Numbered from the stretch's first letter, positions 1 through 12,600 are shown. The stretch: DNA of 64,000 nucleotides from Tipula vernalis (GCA_958295665.1 OY282559.1:248182764-248246763); one strand, 5' to 3'. Notes: generated from the letters alone by a model not told the origin. Translations and numbers: made by a program.

Positions 1-265
1 ATGCAAATTCATTTATTAGAATATTGCGGTTTACCATGAATATAGACAGCAGCAAACCCACAAATACTCAATTTTAAAGTACACCTTACAAATCAGTGGT
101 TCGTTAATCTTTCATAATGTCATAAATTATAAAAATTATTTGCAAGAACATTCGCATTTACATTTAAAATTGGAAACATATAGTATATCAATATTGTTCG
201 GAATAATGATGGTTATATTTGGAAGTCGAATTAAAATCAATCGATTAGTAATTAAGTTGAAAATA
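1..265. other. AT-rich flank, nothing recognised
   Basis: AT-rich DNA up to the mariner TIR. I see no splice sites, coding bias or repeat structure here that I can support. Confidence 0.6.
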
Positions 266-349
266 TTGGATGGTCTAAAAAGTTTCCGCCGTTTTTTACT
301 CAAATTTCAGTCGCATTTAATTTTTTTATAAGATAGTTTTCTGCAGTGA

Positions 350-1265
350 ACAACAACAAACCAAGCTCTCTCAATTTTTGGCGAATCATGGAGGATGTGT
401 AATGTGTATGGTCTGGCATTGTCATGATAGAACACAACTCCTTTTCTTCTGGATTAATTTTGTCCGCTTCCTTTTAATGTCTTGTTGTGGTTACTTAATT
501 ATTGACAGCAGAGAACAGAGTCAGTCATTTAACCTATTGTAGCTTCATTTTACACAATTCCTTTCCAATCGCACCAAACATAGAGAGAGCACCACATTGC
601 TTGGCGTGAAATTTGACTTTACTCCCGTGTGGTGTGGTCTCACCACGCTTTGATCTAGTTCTTTTTCGCCCACAATCGATTTTTCGTCACCTGCTACTAT
701 ACATTTCAATAATGGTTCGACTTCGTATCTTTTCAACGGTGTTTCGCAGATGGAAACTCAGTCCATTAAATTGTTCGCAGTTAAATCGTGTGGTACCCAA
801 ACATCTAGCTTCCTTTTTTATATATTGTAATGTTACTTTTCATGAGGATTTAATGTTCTTTGAAGGAAAAGCTAGTAACACTAGATCCACATAACACACC
901 CATTCGTGACAAATTCTTCTTGCCACCACCGGGAATCGAGAACCCGGGATCCCCAAATTACAAAGTAAGATTCTACCCACTGTATTACCGAGACGACAAA
1001 ATATTTTGTACAATGTTTTAAAACTGTCTGACGGTGATCGTTGAGCTCCTCAGCGATGCGATGGGTGGTTTTATGTTCCTGTTTTGCTCCACTTTATGCA
1101 TAATTTCATCGACTTTTTCAATGATTGGTCGGCCAGAGCGAGGTGCATCTTTGACATCGGAATTTCACGGACTGTATATTCTGTTAAGGCATCATCAACA
1201 TAAACAGAACACATTTTTTTAGCAGGCTTCGTTGCTTTCTTCCTTTTTTTGAAATAGAATGTCAC
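350..1265 (-). pseudogene. mariner transposase, decayed
   Basis: Read on the minus strand, the order of mariner motifs is kept. The N-terminal helix-turn-helix region shows DDALTEYTVR and then DVKDAPRSGRP (about 1120-1155). Next comes a segment matching the WVPH...L..R.S.CE...KR linker (737-830), then GDEK with the first catalytic Asp (about 678-690). The second catalytic block, HDNARP followed by a RQKLREL-like run, lies at 370-430. In the family this enzyme cuts and pastes at TA sites using a DDD/DDE triad. The frame is broken repeatedly and a tRNA-like insert separates the N-terminal third, so it cannot be active. Stop codons and frame changes rule out an intact product; the family assignment is firm. 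Confidence 0.85.
897..1015 (-). repeat. tRNA-derived SINE-like insert in mariner
   Basis: On the minus strand this segment reads like a tRNA 5' half followed by a T-arm. A box-A-like TAATACAGTGGGTAGAAT lies near 970-988 and a box-B-like GGGTTCTCGATTCCC, with two extra bases, near 935-950. It lies between the mariner N-terminal and central domains, so it is an insertion. Possible target duplications are GACAAAT on the left (about 908) and GACAAAAT on the right (about 993). The head aligns with the copy at 4,528-4,605. The arms do not pair as a functional tRNA, so SINE is preferred. Confidence 0.5.
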
Positions 1266-1313
1266 CTTTAAAATGATATGTCAAAACGGTGGGAATGTTT
1301 TACCCCCATCCAA

Positions 1314-1619
1314 CCAGGCAAACTCTTGTTAATATTACTTTTTTGTTTATTCTCTACCATAATTTACTCAAAAGTTAAAATTTTTGGTGGGAAATATGTA
1401 TAAGTTTATACCAGGGAATGGAAAAAATTCTATGAGATTTTAAGAAAAGAAAATTATGAGATAAGATGATTATAACTAAAATCAAAATTTATTCAACGTG
1501 CTTTAATAAAATGGGTTTTCGCCATACCTATAATATTTTTGCAAGAAACTAAACGATAATAACCGTTAACATATGTAGGTGCATACATAATACATGATTT
1601 TCAGTTTACCATCAAACTG
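1314..1619. other. AT-rich spacer, nothing recognised
   Basis: About 300 bases between the mariner right TIR and the piggyBac relic, with no motif, exon or repeat I can support. Confidence 0.5.
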
Positions 1620-2720
1620 AAATACTTATTTTTATTATAGACCAAGGAGCTATCAATTTTTTTGACGCTTGTCTGAGAACCAACTGTTTTTGTAAATATC
1701 ATTGGCATTGTCCTCATGCTGGTGTTGGCAGCATTCCGAGATGTATGGAAAATGTTCTCGGCAAACATTCGAGAAACTTATAAACCATCATCAAATTTAA
1801 TCAATTGATGATTGGTTCTAACTATGGAGCGAGATGTTATTCCCGACAGTAGATACCATCAAAACAAGGGAAGTATGGAGTTAAAATTTAAAATATTCTG
1901 GCTATGCAACGGAAAGAACTCTTACCTTTTGAACGCAGAATTGTATGTTGATGGGCAACCAGGAGGTCTCATTCGGTTGATTACGCCTTGAATTTAGTCC
2001 ATCGGATATCCACACCGGAAGAACAATTCACAAAGGAAGAACAATTACCATGAACAGCTCTTTCATCAAATAAACCCGATCTTCCCAAAAAGTTTACTAA
2101 GAAGACGGAATTACAAAAACGAGAACTAAAATCTTCAATTTTATTTGGGTAACAACCTAACACTTGTGAGTTTTATTCTTAAACTAAATAAAACCGTTTT
2201 GCTATTACCAACTTTACACAATGATAACGGAATAGACCATGACGAGGGAAGGGGGGAGGGGGCGAGACAGCATCGTTAAACAAATGCTCGCTGGTGTTGC
2301 AGCCTACGTTTTATATAAAACAGCCAACCCACAATTATACAATTATATGAAAATCGGAAAGCATCCTAGAGAAAATCGTTTCTAAAAGAATTAGTTATGT
2401 AACTGGTGTAGGCTAAACCTCGAAAGTTTAAAGAAATGTAAGGACAACATTCGACCTAATAGGTTATAAAGTGTTACAAATAAGACGGGAATCAACAGGT
2501 GAAGAAGTGACGGCTAAGACCGTTAGCAAACGAACAAGATGTTACTTGCGTCCTCTCTCTTCCTCCATCTGATATGAAAACCAGAACAAGATGTCATTTT
2601 TGTAATGAACCTTCTTGTCAAAATGCTATGCATAGAATGCATCAAAGAATAGGAAATGGTTTCGGATGAAGATTAAGTAGTATCAGATGACGCATCTGGT
2701 TAAAACATAAATTTGATTAA
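1620..2720 (+). pseudogene. piggyBac-type transposase relic
   Basis: Several conserved piggyBac blocks appear in order on the plus strand, in shifting frames. At about 1850-1895 there is IPSKQGKYGVKI, the family's YIPSKP.K.GIK block. At about 1897-1975 comes WLCNGKNSYLLNAELYVDGQ, matching the block before the third catalytic Asp. Around 2050-2130 a PKKFTKKTELQKRELKSS-like region follows, and near 2300-2345 GVAAYVLYKTANPQLYNY. A cysteine-rich C-terminal part, KTRTRCHFCNEPSCQ, lies at about 2580-2630. The family inserts at TTAA. I found no terminal repeats here, and stop codons plus frameshifts make it inactive. The downstream end is set by the cysteine-rich tail. Confidence 0.7.
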
Positions 2721-4055
2721 TTAAAATATGATTTTCTAGTGAATGTTATTATTTGTCCAATAAAAATATAAATTTGTAATAAAAAATAAACAATTTTTAT
2801 TTACTTTCCCTAAAAAAAGAATGAAGATGCCGTGGGATTAGATTGACCGCTATAAACATATAACGTAATAGTAAGCTAGCTATACACAGAGTGAAGGTTG
2901 AACAACTTGTATATAACACAATTCAACACATTTCTAATTTCATCGTATCACCAATTTACTTAAGTATATGCGATGAAACCATCTAACAGTTCTATCCGTC
3001 CATTAATATAACAATCCAAAAACATGAAGAGTTTTAAAACAACATTGTATTATATAACAAAATAACATTTAAAAACCACTTGAGACGTGCGTTATATCAA
3101 TGCATGCTGCTGATGCAGTAGTAGCAGCATCAAATAAATAAAATTTTCTCCAATTTTGTATTTTCTTTCCACGTTTAAACATTTATTTCCTGTAAGTAGC
3201 ATGAGAATGGTTTCTGTTAATCTGTCAAAACAAATCTATTAAGAAAAACAAATTTTTCTTTTTTTTTTTCATCACACTCTTTAGAGAAAAATAAGCGATA
3301 ATTTATGTTTCCGTGAATAAAATTTGTATTTCAAAAGCATTATGAATAAATCAATATTTGTGTACGGTTATCGATACTGCGCTTTAAAATTAAAAGAAAT
3401 TTGATAAGAGCGAGGATATACGTAATAACGTAGCCTAGGTTATACACAGATGGCGGAAATCTATTCATTATATTTATGACAATTAACAAGTTATGTATAA
3501 ATATGTACATCGACGCTTCTAAACCCACGAAAGAGTAGTTATTTAAATTTTCTCTTGTTTATAATCATAAAACATTTTCCAGAACCATACGATTTACATA
3601 CTTATGTACAAAACAAAAATCCAAATGACATCATGGCTTGGTGAAAACTGAAAATTTGAACATGAAAATTTTGCATCCAAAGAAAATAAACAATAAATAG
3701 TATAGCTGAAAGGCAAACAAATTTTTCCATATTGTTTGTATGTGTCTGTTAGGTATAAGTAAAATTTGAAAATCACTTTTTCGATTGACTTTCATTTAAA
3801 AATCAAGATTTTCTTAACTTTAAAATGCACCGCGAATCCAAAGCGGTATTTTTATTTCACAACAAAAGCGCATTTTTATTTCAAACAAGATAATCAAACA
3901 AATGTGGAATTTATTAAATCATTGATAATTATTGCAAATTTTATTGTTCTTGTACTATAAATAAAATTAAATATTTATCTTTGATTTATACATTTTCTAT
4001 GTAATATTTGTTTGGGAGTTCCAAAAACTTATCATGATTCAATATTTTATTATAG
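2721..4055. other. AT-rich noncoding stretch
   Basis: Very AT-rich sequence with homopolymer runs. The only local structure noted is a small palindromic GCTGCTGATGCAGTAGTAGCAGC-like segment near 3104-3130. No coding signal was found. Confidence 0.5.
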
Positions 4056-4144
4056 GTCATACAAGCAAGAATACATTGGAGCCTCTAAGATTAAACCAAA
4101 TCTACTTCAACAAAATGCAAAATCCAGAGTTGTATTTATGTAGT
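4056..4144 (+). CDS. possible internal coding exon of a host gene
   Basis: An 89-base segment is bounded by a fly-like acceptor (T-rich run ending TTATAG at 4055) and a donor GTAAGT at 4145-4150. One frame is open across it, 29 codons starting at 4058 (HTSKNTLEPLRLNQ...NPELYLCS). A second frame is open nearly to the end and the third has two stops. The composition is protein-like rather than low-complexity, but I do not recognise the sequence and I see no partner exon in the window. It may belong to a plus-strand gene with long introns. It is short enough that chance splice-like borders remain a real alternative. Confidence 0.3.
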
Positions 4145-4527
4145 GTAAGTATACAAACATGTACATTTCAACATAGAGCATCAAAAGAATGTTGTTAAAA
4201 TAGATGTGAAGCTAAAACTGAATCTGTGCCAACCTTGCCACACCCTAAATATAGAACTTATTTTTTATAATTTGAAATACGGTCTTAAAATAGGTAATGT
4301 AAAATACATAAGCAATTATGTAAATCTGTTTTGTTGTAAATGTTGAAGTCATTTTATGTTTATAGAATTGCAACAGTAAGACTTCTGTATTTTCTTTATC
4401 TTAAAATGGGTAACTTTTGTAATATGAGCTTATTGCAGTACACAGCATATAAAGAAATACCGTTAAAATGGTTGCTAGTAACGGGCAATCATTGGAAACA
4501 TACTTAAAGGGTTTTAATGAGCGTTTC

Positions 4528-4605
4528 GTCGGCCTCGTAATACAGTGAGTAAAGCTTTGCTTTGCATCTTTGGGGTTATAGGTTCGACTTCCGCGAACCA
4601 AATGA
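4528..4605 (+). repeat. tRNA-derived SINE head, second copy
   Basis: A tRNA-like segment with a box-A-like CGTAATACAGTGAGTAAAGC (about 4536-4555) and a near-canonical box B GGTTCGACTTC (4581-4591). It shares CTCG/TCGGTAATACAGTG and the CTTTG...TTTGGGG anticodon-arm region with the copy inside the mariner relic at 897-1015, in the opposite orientation. Acceptor stem ends do not pair, so a functional tRNA is unlikely. The body downstream is not clearly delimited. Confidence 0.45.
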
Positions 4606-7479
4606 ATTTAATATTCCAATTTTTCTATCTCTGCTGTAAAATTATCAAATTTTACTTAAGGTGTTACGCCTTTTGGGTGGGTACAGGCAGGGTGGGAAAA
4701 AACATGTATTTAAAAAAAAACTACAAAACAAATGTTTTTTTCATTTAAATCAGATGTTTTTGATTTAAACTAACTTTTTGTTTTAAATTAGTTTTGCTCA
4801 TTATTTTTAATTTGTTGGATTTAAAATTAAAATTTGAAAGGCTTTTGTTATAATATTTGAAATATTTTAAATCACATAATAATTCGTTTCCAACTGCATA
4901 CAAATAATGCGTACAATGCGTACAAATAAAAAAAAATGGCGATATTCAATAAAAATGTTTAACTTTTCGAAAAATTCGCACTTCAAAAAATAAAAAGAAT
5001 TGAACTAAATTTTTTAATACCAATTAATTTAGTATTTTGATATCACAATAATTCAGTAGTCACTAATGAAAAGCGTGGCTTATAATGATGTAGCTTATAA
5101 TTGCTTCGGAAATTTAGTTAGATAGAAATCATAAATTTTCAAAATAAAAAAATTTGAATTTAAGAATATTTTTGATTTGGTAGTTGTGCCAGTGGAAATG
5201 CAATGATCTGCAAAACTAGGTGATTTGTTTAGATCTAAATGAGTTCGAACTTTAGGACCACTTACTTAAGAGAAACATTAAAATAGTTTGCATTTTTTTG
5301 TACAAGTACAAATTTTCATATTTATGGTAAATACACAATGTTATCAATAAAACGTTACTTATAACAAATTCCCACAATTTTTTTTTTTTATTCGTCATGA
5401 GCTGACACAGATAAGAACACAAATAATAATTACAGCTTTATAATTAAAAATTATTCATAAATAATAATCCTTACGACAATTTTTACTTCAAAACATTGTT
5501 AATCTGTGGACGAGTAGCAAATATTTGTATTGGACACATTTCTATTGCTACAAGTCATTGAAAATGTAATCGAAAAATTAGGTCAGTAAGTATAAACAAT
5601 AATCATTTGCCATGTAGTTTAAATATTTAAATTCAAGGTTCTTATCTCATATTTTGACGAACGAATTGTTTAGTTGTATAAGTAATTGTATATGTATACA
5701 AATTAATATAAGTTCATTGAAATCCACACTACTCGTATACACGGGTATTCACATGTGAATAATTTAAATATGTAAGTAACTTATATAAGTATGAACATAA
5801 AAAGCATGTCTGCGGATATAATTTATTACATTAGAAATTTATAGCTTTATGTTCTTAAGTATGTTGAATAAAATCCATAAAATCCTGTCCATGTAAACAA
5901 AAAAGTCCCATTAGAATTCATTTTCATTTTATATGCACAACAATGTCTTATTTGCGGCATTAAGAGATAACCTGCAATCAACGTAAACCAGATCTATAAA
6001 AATCGATGATCTTCTCATACTTACATATATGCAAGAAGGAAAGTAAAGCTTACTTTTTTTTTTTTTTTAATAACCTTTCCAACATAAATATTTACATTAA
6101 ACATAAATTATTAAATTTTATAGATTTGCAACAACCAACGATTCCGTAGAAGAAAAAAAAACAACCAGCAATTTTTAAATTTACATTCCGATTTTCCATA
6201 AAGAAAAATTTTGTGAACCGTATCTGGTATTGCCTACTTAATCAATCGACCAAAAATTATTTAAACCAAACATTTTTTTTTTACAATGTTTTGTAGTTAA
6301 AACTATGTAAACTATGTAAAAATGTATTTCTTTATTTATTAAGATGTTGTTATGTCTGCTAACAAAATCGAAAAATTAAAGAGTTATGAGTTAATGTAGG
6401 TCTGGCATGCGGAAGACTTGTGCACTTATTTAATAAGTTTTATTGCACAAAAATAATTAAATTTAGAAAATATATAAGAACAGTAAGTTTCTTCTGTTAC
6501 ATAATAAGAAGCAACGTACGATTCACATTATTTATATATTTTTAATTCTTATAATTTTTATTTTCACCATCCATGGTTAATTTCAATCGACCTAAATCTA
6601 ATTTTTATAATTAAAAATAAAATTATTTATTTTGCTTGTTTTAATACATTCTTTACATTTACTTAAAGTGATATTTTGCTTCTATAAGATTTCTTCTAAG
6701 AAGTTGAAAATATCAAAATGATTTAAACATTTTTTTTATTATTAAGTACGTAAGTAAGTAACATTGAAAAATTAAACTTAAGGTGGTAATTAGACATATT
6801 TTCTATTATGATCAATAAATCGACATCGACCGTCGCAGCAGAACATTACCTGGTTGTTGTTTGTTAATTGTTAAATATATAAGTAACAAATTTTACAGAA
6901 TTTTGTTGAATTTAGAATTTGTAAAAGGGCATTAAAAATTGAGAAAATCAAGAAGAAATTAGCTAAATTTGAGAATTTCTGAAATTTTTAGTTATGTACT
7001 TATGCAAATATTTCTTAAACTTCATAGATTCGGGAATATATGAACTTTGCAGATAATTCTCAAATTTTAAGATTTAAATTAAAACAAAATATACTTAAAT
7101 GATGTTTTTTTCTTTACCCAGCTAAAGAATTCATCTTATGAAAATTAGACAGAAGCAGCAAATTTTGTAATATTACGCTAAAAATATTTAAAATTATTAA
7201 AAGACATATTAATACATTGAAATGTATACATCATAATAATATATGGCTTAATAACATACGCGTGACTGTCACCTTTCGCACTCATCTGTGAGTGACAAAC
7301 TTCAGCTTGTCAGTATTTACTAGTGCACTTATGGGATACAAATCACGGCTGCCAGCGGTAAGACTCTCCATACTAAATTGAATCGTGATCTCTAAAATCA
7401 GGGGTCACATATTTTGTTTTGGACTATTTAATTGGTTTTGAGGTCAACGGAATCTGAATTGTATTATTGTATCAAAAAA
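4606..7479. other. AT-rich noncoding stretch
   Basis: Nearly 3 kb of AT-rich DNA with poly-A/T runs. I see no open frame with protein-like composition, no clear repeat ends and no splice-bounded segment. It could be intron or intergenic. Confidence 0.5.
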
Positions 7480-8420
7480 CGCTTTTATTCTATTCCCAAT
7501 TAGTTTAGTCACGCAAAAATCATCTGCACAGACAAGAACCTGATTGGACTGTAGGTATAAAATGTTGTCCGGAGTTGTTTCACTTTTATGAAAGACGTAT
7601 TCCAACTTGAGATTAAAAAGTATCGCCGATAGATGTAATTGAGAGTCTGCTCTGCATTACTGCCATTCTGCATTTATGTATTTATTAAACCTACAGTAAA
7701 ATACAATCGGTAATTAAGAATTATAATGCAATATAAAAATATGAATATTAAGGTAAACGTCCATATATGTGAATCGTTGTACCGATTGTGGATCGTTTAA
7801 CGAACAGATTGAAAATATCAGAGGGCTGTCTCGCCATTGAATTCTGGTAAATCATCTGGTTTTATTTAGATGTGCACTTATTTTTTAGCTATTCCCAGTT
7901 ATCAAAACGCAAACCATAGACTGTCCCGTTTTATCAAATCATATACTTGTTTAAAATCAACCGTTAGGGTTTTGATAGTAGTAAAATGAGAGTTCCGATT
8001 TGTGCTTATGTATGTACTAGATGTAAAATAGTATTAAAATAAAATCAAACCCGGTTCCAACTTACTGTTGTACATGTGGTACGCACATGAATATCCCAAC
8101 TTTCAAATCGCATTTTACGACCAAAATCCTTGCTCTAGTGTTCACTTTACTAGATGTCTCATAATAAGTATTTAGAGAGGATCATACTTAGCGCTAAAAC
8201 TTGATCAGTGATCGACAGATTCGGATGAAATCCTCCTTTGTCGTCAACGATAGTTTCCGCTGCTAGGGCAGTGATTCTTCCCAATAAAATGTAAGAACTG
8301 CAAAGGTAATCCATATCGCATATTTATCGCGCTTCGAACGATTTTCCTTCTTAAAGATAGGGAACACATATGCATAAATATGAAATTCGTAATATGAAAC
8401 ATCAATAAAATTACACAGTG
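7480..8420 (-). pseudogene. non-LTR retrotransposon reverse transcriptase relic
   Basis: Reading leftward on the minus strand, RT blocks occur in the expected order. FPIFKKENRS (about 8350) matches the .PI.KKGD... block. GGFHPN.SITDQVLAL (about 8190-8235) matches the GFR...TTDQI..L block. VDFKQVYDLIKRDSLW (about 7925-7975) is the first catalytic Asp region. SAILFNLKLEYV (about 7600-7640) is the LS.LLFNL.LE block. QVLVCADDF (about 7515-7545) is the catalytic ADD block. The style resembles dipteran LINEs with LLFNLALE...AYADDID. Multiple frameshifts and stops show decay. Endonuclease, ORF1 and 3' end were not found, so the clade is left open. Confidence 0.7.
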
Positions 8421-10429
8421 CAGACTGCGAATATGTATTTGTCAATCTCCCGGTAACGAATAAATTCGTACAGATCTTATTTAAGATTTTTAATTTAAAA
8501 TTCGATGTCGGTTGATAGTCGTAAAAAGATGTTTCTAATTCTAATGTCTTGTTCTAGATCACCATATAAAAAGAGGCAATCTTCTAAGTGGAGTGAAGAG
8601 TTGCTTAAAACTATGGGTTTGGCATTTTCATGTTGGATTACCAGAATTTTCATGTCGGAATTCGAATTTCATGTTTTAGCATTTAGTGTATGAAAAATGA
8701 AGTTAAACTCGATTTCAAAAATAACCTAAAAATTGAATGAAACAATACCCCAAAAATGAACATACACACATTTTGTGGTAAATGCCCTCATATTCTTAAA
8801 ATACTCCAATCCTAAACAAATTTTTGGGGTATTTTACATTATTTTTTGGGTCAATTATGTACATGGGTGTAATAACCATACGTCACCTGAATAATATTTA
8901 ATTTATGGCCAAATATTCTTCAATTCAATCTATTCTATGTTGCTTAGAGCACCTCAAAGCAATTGTAGACTTTCATCCAGTTATACTACTTTCGTCCCAT
9001 TAATAATATGAATGTAAGTATCCAGAAGTGTTAAACACTTCTAAAGAGTATTCACACTTCAAAATATCCCACATCTTATGGTTTAACTAAGAACTCTTAC
9101 TCCATACAATATGAATCAGCCATAAATGAAATAAACATCTGTACTTATTAAATTCATCTGTTTCTAATCATTATATCCATTATTAAATTATTTTTTTTAT
9201 TTGCGAATAGCGATAAAGAATATCAATAATATACGAAAAAGAAGTAAGCTGATTGTTTCTTGAATTAGAAACGCACACATATATTTTATTTACGTAATTA
9301 CATAAATGTTATTAAAACATTGTTAAGCAAAAACTATAATTAAATTAAATTGTCGCCGTGGTAATTTCATACTTATAGCAAAACTATTTATTGAAAGAAA
9401 ACACACAAAACTATTGTCGCGCATGAAACTATAGCTGCACCAGGAATAACAATATTGTCGATTAACATAACAAAAATTCATTCGTGAAGTGAAAACATAT
9501 GAAAGAGACGTTGTTACAATTATCACAAACCACAACGGAAGTAATTTTTAACAATTATTTCATAGAAAATTATCATCGTAGCGCAGCGCACATCCTTTAC
9601 GTCATCGTTTTGAGTCACACAGATTCATGGTGTTTTCTGTTATTTTATTAAGCTTATATCATTTGATCTCACAAAATAGAAATACCAGCATGAGTAAATG
9701 ACCTTCCTATCAATTCGGTTTGCGATTCTTTTTTATTTTTTTTGTTGGTTAAAAATACAATTTGTTTTTTTAAATAAATTAGTAATGAATTCGGAAATAA
9801 CGCGAAATTACAAAAGTGTATTATGTAGATTTATACCAATTATAAATTTATAATTATTTAACAATAAACATATGGTGCGGCAAGATTTTAAAAGTTGTCT
9901 GTAACAAACTGAAAATTTCTAAAATTTTTTTTTTTCCTTTTCCAAGTATTTATAAACAAAGTGATTTTTTATGATTGAAATGGTAATTGTGGTTAAGCAT
10001 GAATTTAGAACCTTACAATCGACTGACTATGCACAACTAAATAACTATCTTGGTCTGGTGGTCTGTATTTGTACCACATTCTTTTATTCTTAGGTAATAT
10101 GATGTTCTTGGAAAGTAACTGCTGTACCACTTTAATTGAAAACAAAAATAATATTTATATATAATGAATCTGACTCAATTTTTATGCCATCATTCTTACT
10201 TATACAAACAGGTTGGTTATTTTTAGTGTTTGATTTATCATTGCTAGACATGTATTATATTATTAATAATAAACTAAAAGTGGCCTAAGCCTAACTCAAC
10301 AAAACTAGAATTACGCAATTTAAATTATTTACTTAACAATTTTTTTATTGATAAATCCTTTAGATTCAATGATGATTTGTTAGATTATTTAAGTACTTCG
10401 AGTGGTGTTCAACAAAAAAAATGCACTCG
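8421..10429. other. AT-rich noncoding stretch
   Basis: About 2 kb without a supported gene. Short open frames here (for example minus strand 9323-9535) have no recognisable motif and an AT-driven composition. Confidence 0.5.
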
Positions 10430-11291
10430 GTGGATTTTGTTGCAAATCCTGAATTAATTAAAAAACTTCTTAACAATTTTAAATAATCTTTTATTTACAC
10501 AGTATAAATATAAACTCACAAATAAATACAAAATATATATTTAATTTAAAGAAAGGTATATTAAAAAAGATAATCAAACTTTTTATTTTACTAAAATTTG
10601 TTCAAGATTTTATTAATTCTTTGGTGGTGGTATGTGGGTATGTAGCGTTGAATTGATATATTATTAATTGTATAATCTGACTCCATACGATATTACTAGT
10701 TTTGATTCACAACACTATCCATAATTATTATTTACTAAATATAATTATATGGCTGAATTATTTGTATGTTCTGGTAAATCATTCACAAATTCGTTTTATA
10801 TATTAAAGAATTATTTATTTAGGTATTTCGTATTTATTTATTTAACATTTATTATTTATTTATTAAGTAGTTTCGTTATTTAATATTAATTATATAACAC
10901 AAAAATGGCGAAACTTAGAGCCGCAATGAAGAACAAAATTATTCAAAAAATTGATTGTAATATTATTATATATTTATTTAATATTGAATAATAACCAGCG
11001 AAATTTTTCGCAACAAATTAATTAAAACAAAATAAATTATTTTAACAATAATTAATTTTAAAGTTTTTTAAATAAGAACAGAATATTTTTACATGCGAAC
11101 ATTTTTATATTCTTTTACGAACTTTTTTCTTTTTGTTTTTTTCTTTTTTTAAAAACAAAAAGAAGTTGTCTACTTTATATAATACTAAAACTAATATCAG
11201 TGTCTCTATTTAATCATTTAAGATTCAGTGTTTTAAAAGAGAGTGAGGACATGACGTGTCAACACAATGCTAGATATGACATGTCACCACA
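10430..11291 (-). repeat. putative 3' LTR of the Ty3/gypsy element
   Basis: On the minus strand a purine-rich tract (CTGGGAGGGGAG, plus coordinates about 11,294-11,306) is followed by TGTGGTGACATGTC, a plausible LTR start at 11,291. Within the next bases a TATA-like TATTATATAAAGTAG lies at about 11,170-11,185, and an AATAAA-like signal at about 10,490. The segment contains a palindromic run of T/A-rich sequence near 11,120-11,160. I could not find a matching 5' LTR in the window, so the left boundary is a guess based on where the polyadenylation-like segment ends. Confidence 0.4.
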
Positions 11292-11406
11292 ATACTCCCC
11301 TCCCAGTAAATTGAAAGAATTTACGAAGATAATTTTAAAGAAATTTCGAATATTCACGAGAAACGACAATCAACGATGACATAACTTCCTCATTCTTCAA
11401 TTCAAT

Positions 11407-11949
11407 CTAACAATTTTTGCGGAATTTTACTTGACGACCAGTTCTTGTGACCACTGGATCATGATGAAATTTAGCTAAAGTATCAAACATGACTTTAATT
11501 TTAGATGGATCAGTCGAAACATTTAATTTAGAATTGGCCAAAGGTAATTTATCGACAATGTTGGCATCAAGAGTATCCGGTTGTATCAATGGAATTGGCT
11601 TAATGTTATCATTGCTTTCCGAATAACATGGTTTGAATCGGTGAACTACGAACGTTGAAACTACGATGTTTTTGCCGTTACTAATTATGGTAAAGAATTT
11701 TTTATTTCGATTTACTACATAATATGGTCCAGAATATGGTGCGTGAAGTGCCATCTTTAACGCGTTGGTTCGTAAAAATACGTGTGAACAGGTTTCTAAA
11801 TTTTTACTAAAAAAAATGTTTATATTAGCATGATTAGATGCTGGAATCGGTCTAAATTCATCAAAATGTTTTTTTAAATTTTGAACAAATTCAGACTGAG
11901 GAATTTTGATATCTAAAGACGAGTCTACAAGATGTCCTGGTACGCGCAA
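11407..11949 (-). pseudogene. Ty3/gypsy integrase C-terminal region
   Basis: A 180-codon open frame on the minus strand. It starts with a segment equivalent to the FG.PLRVPGHLVDSS linker after the integrase core and continues with HVFLRTNALKMALHAPYSGP. That block is typical of the integrase C-terminal domain of insect CsRn1/Kabuki-type elements (HVFVR.D....L..PY.GPY.V). It ends FRKNC-stop a little before the purine tract and LTR, as expected for the pol 3' end. The frame joins the integrase core only through a frameshift near 11,985 and an in-frame stop near 12,085. Confidence 0.75.
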
Positions 11950-12344
11950 AGGACTCCCGAAAACGATTTCCGCAGGAGTGGTTTTAATTCCTCGCTAAAT
12001 GCAGAACGTAACCCAAGCAGTACAGTTGGCAGAATTGAACTCCAATCTGGTCGGTCATGACATATTATAGCAGCTTTTAAAGTACGGTGTCATCTTTCTA
12101 TCATACCGTTGGTTTTTGGGTTGTAACTGGAACTGGTTGTCCTGATTCGATGAAAAACAAGTAACGCAGATAATTCGGAAAATAAATTTGATTCGAATTG
12201 AGACCCCTGATCAGTAACAATAGTATTTGGAACGCCGAAACGAGAAATCCACGTGGAGAATACAGCAAATGCGACAGGGGCCGCAGTTATGTCTGGGACA
12301 GGAACCGCTTCATCCCATCTCGTGTATCGATCTATTAATGTCAC
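11950..12344 (-). pseudogene. Ty3/gypsy integrase catalytic core
   Basis: The DDE retroviral-type core is visible. TLIDRYTRW carries the first Asp (about 12,310-12,340), IVTDQGSQFES the second (about 12,190-12,225), and NPKTNGMIER supplies the catalytic Glu (12,090-12,120), with normal spacing. The following Trp codon of the MIERWHR block is a TGA, and another frame change occurs before the C-terminal domain. It lies directly after the zinc-binding domain and in the same element. All catalytic residues are present, but the frame is not continuous. Confidence 0.85.
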
Positions 12345-12600
12345 GCAGTATCGTTAGGTAATGGACCAATGATGTCTAGGTGAATTTCTGCGAAGCGTTG
12401 CGAAGTTAATTTATAAGAACAGAGAGGTGAGATGGTATGCCTTGAAACTTTTGATTTTTGACATGCTAAACAACTATGAGCCATAGTTCTTGAATCTTTA
12501 GCGATGGAAGGCCAAATGACATTTTTAGTCACTAACTTAGAAGAAGCCTTTGTCTTGGTAAATCTGTTGTAGTGTCGCAATAAATCATTTTATTAGAGTT
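12341..12600 (-). pseudogene. Ty3/gypsy integrase zinc-binding N-terminus
   Basis: The peptide includes HYNRFTKTKASSKLVTKNVI and then CLACQKSKVSRHT, the second half of an HHCC zinc domain, followed by the FAEIHLDIIGPLP linker into the catalytic core. It is shifted in frame relative to the RNase H domain upstream and the core downstream. Confidence 0.75.

Larger units (their letters stand above)
266..1313 (-). mobile_element. mariner-family transposon relic with both TIRs
   Basis: Imperfect terminal inverted repeats are visible at 266-299 (starting TTGGATGGTCTAAAAAGTTT) and, as the reverse complement, at about 1280-1313 (TTGGATGGGGGTAAAACATT). A TA dinucleotide, the usual mariner target, precedes the left end at 264-265; the right-hand TA has decayed to CC. 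The roughly 1.05-kb body holds a minus-strand transposase relic and a SINE-like insertion at about 897-1015. A full mariner is about 1.3 kb, so some internal sequence is missing. The superfamily call rests on both the TIRs and the protein motifs. Confidence 0.85.

Noticed and set aside
4528..4605. Possible tRNA gene on the plus strand
   Set aside because: No acceptor-stem pairing and a second diverged copy exists inside a mariner relic.
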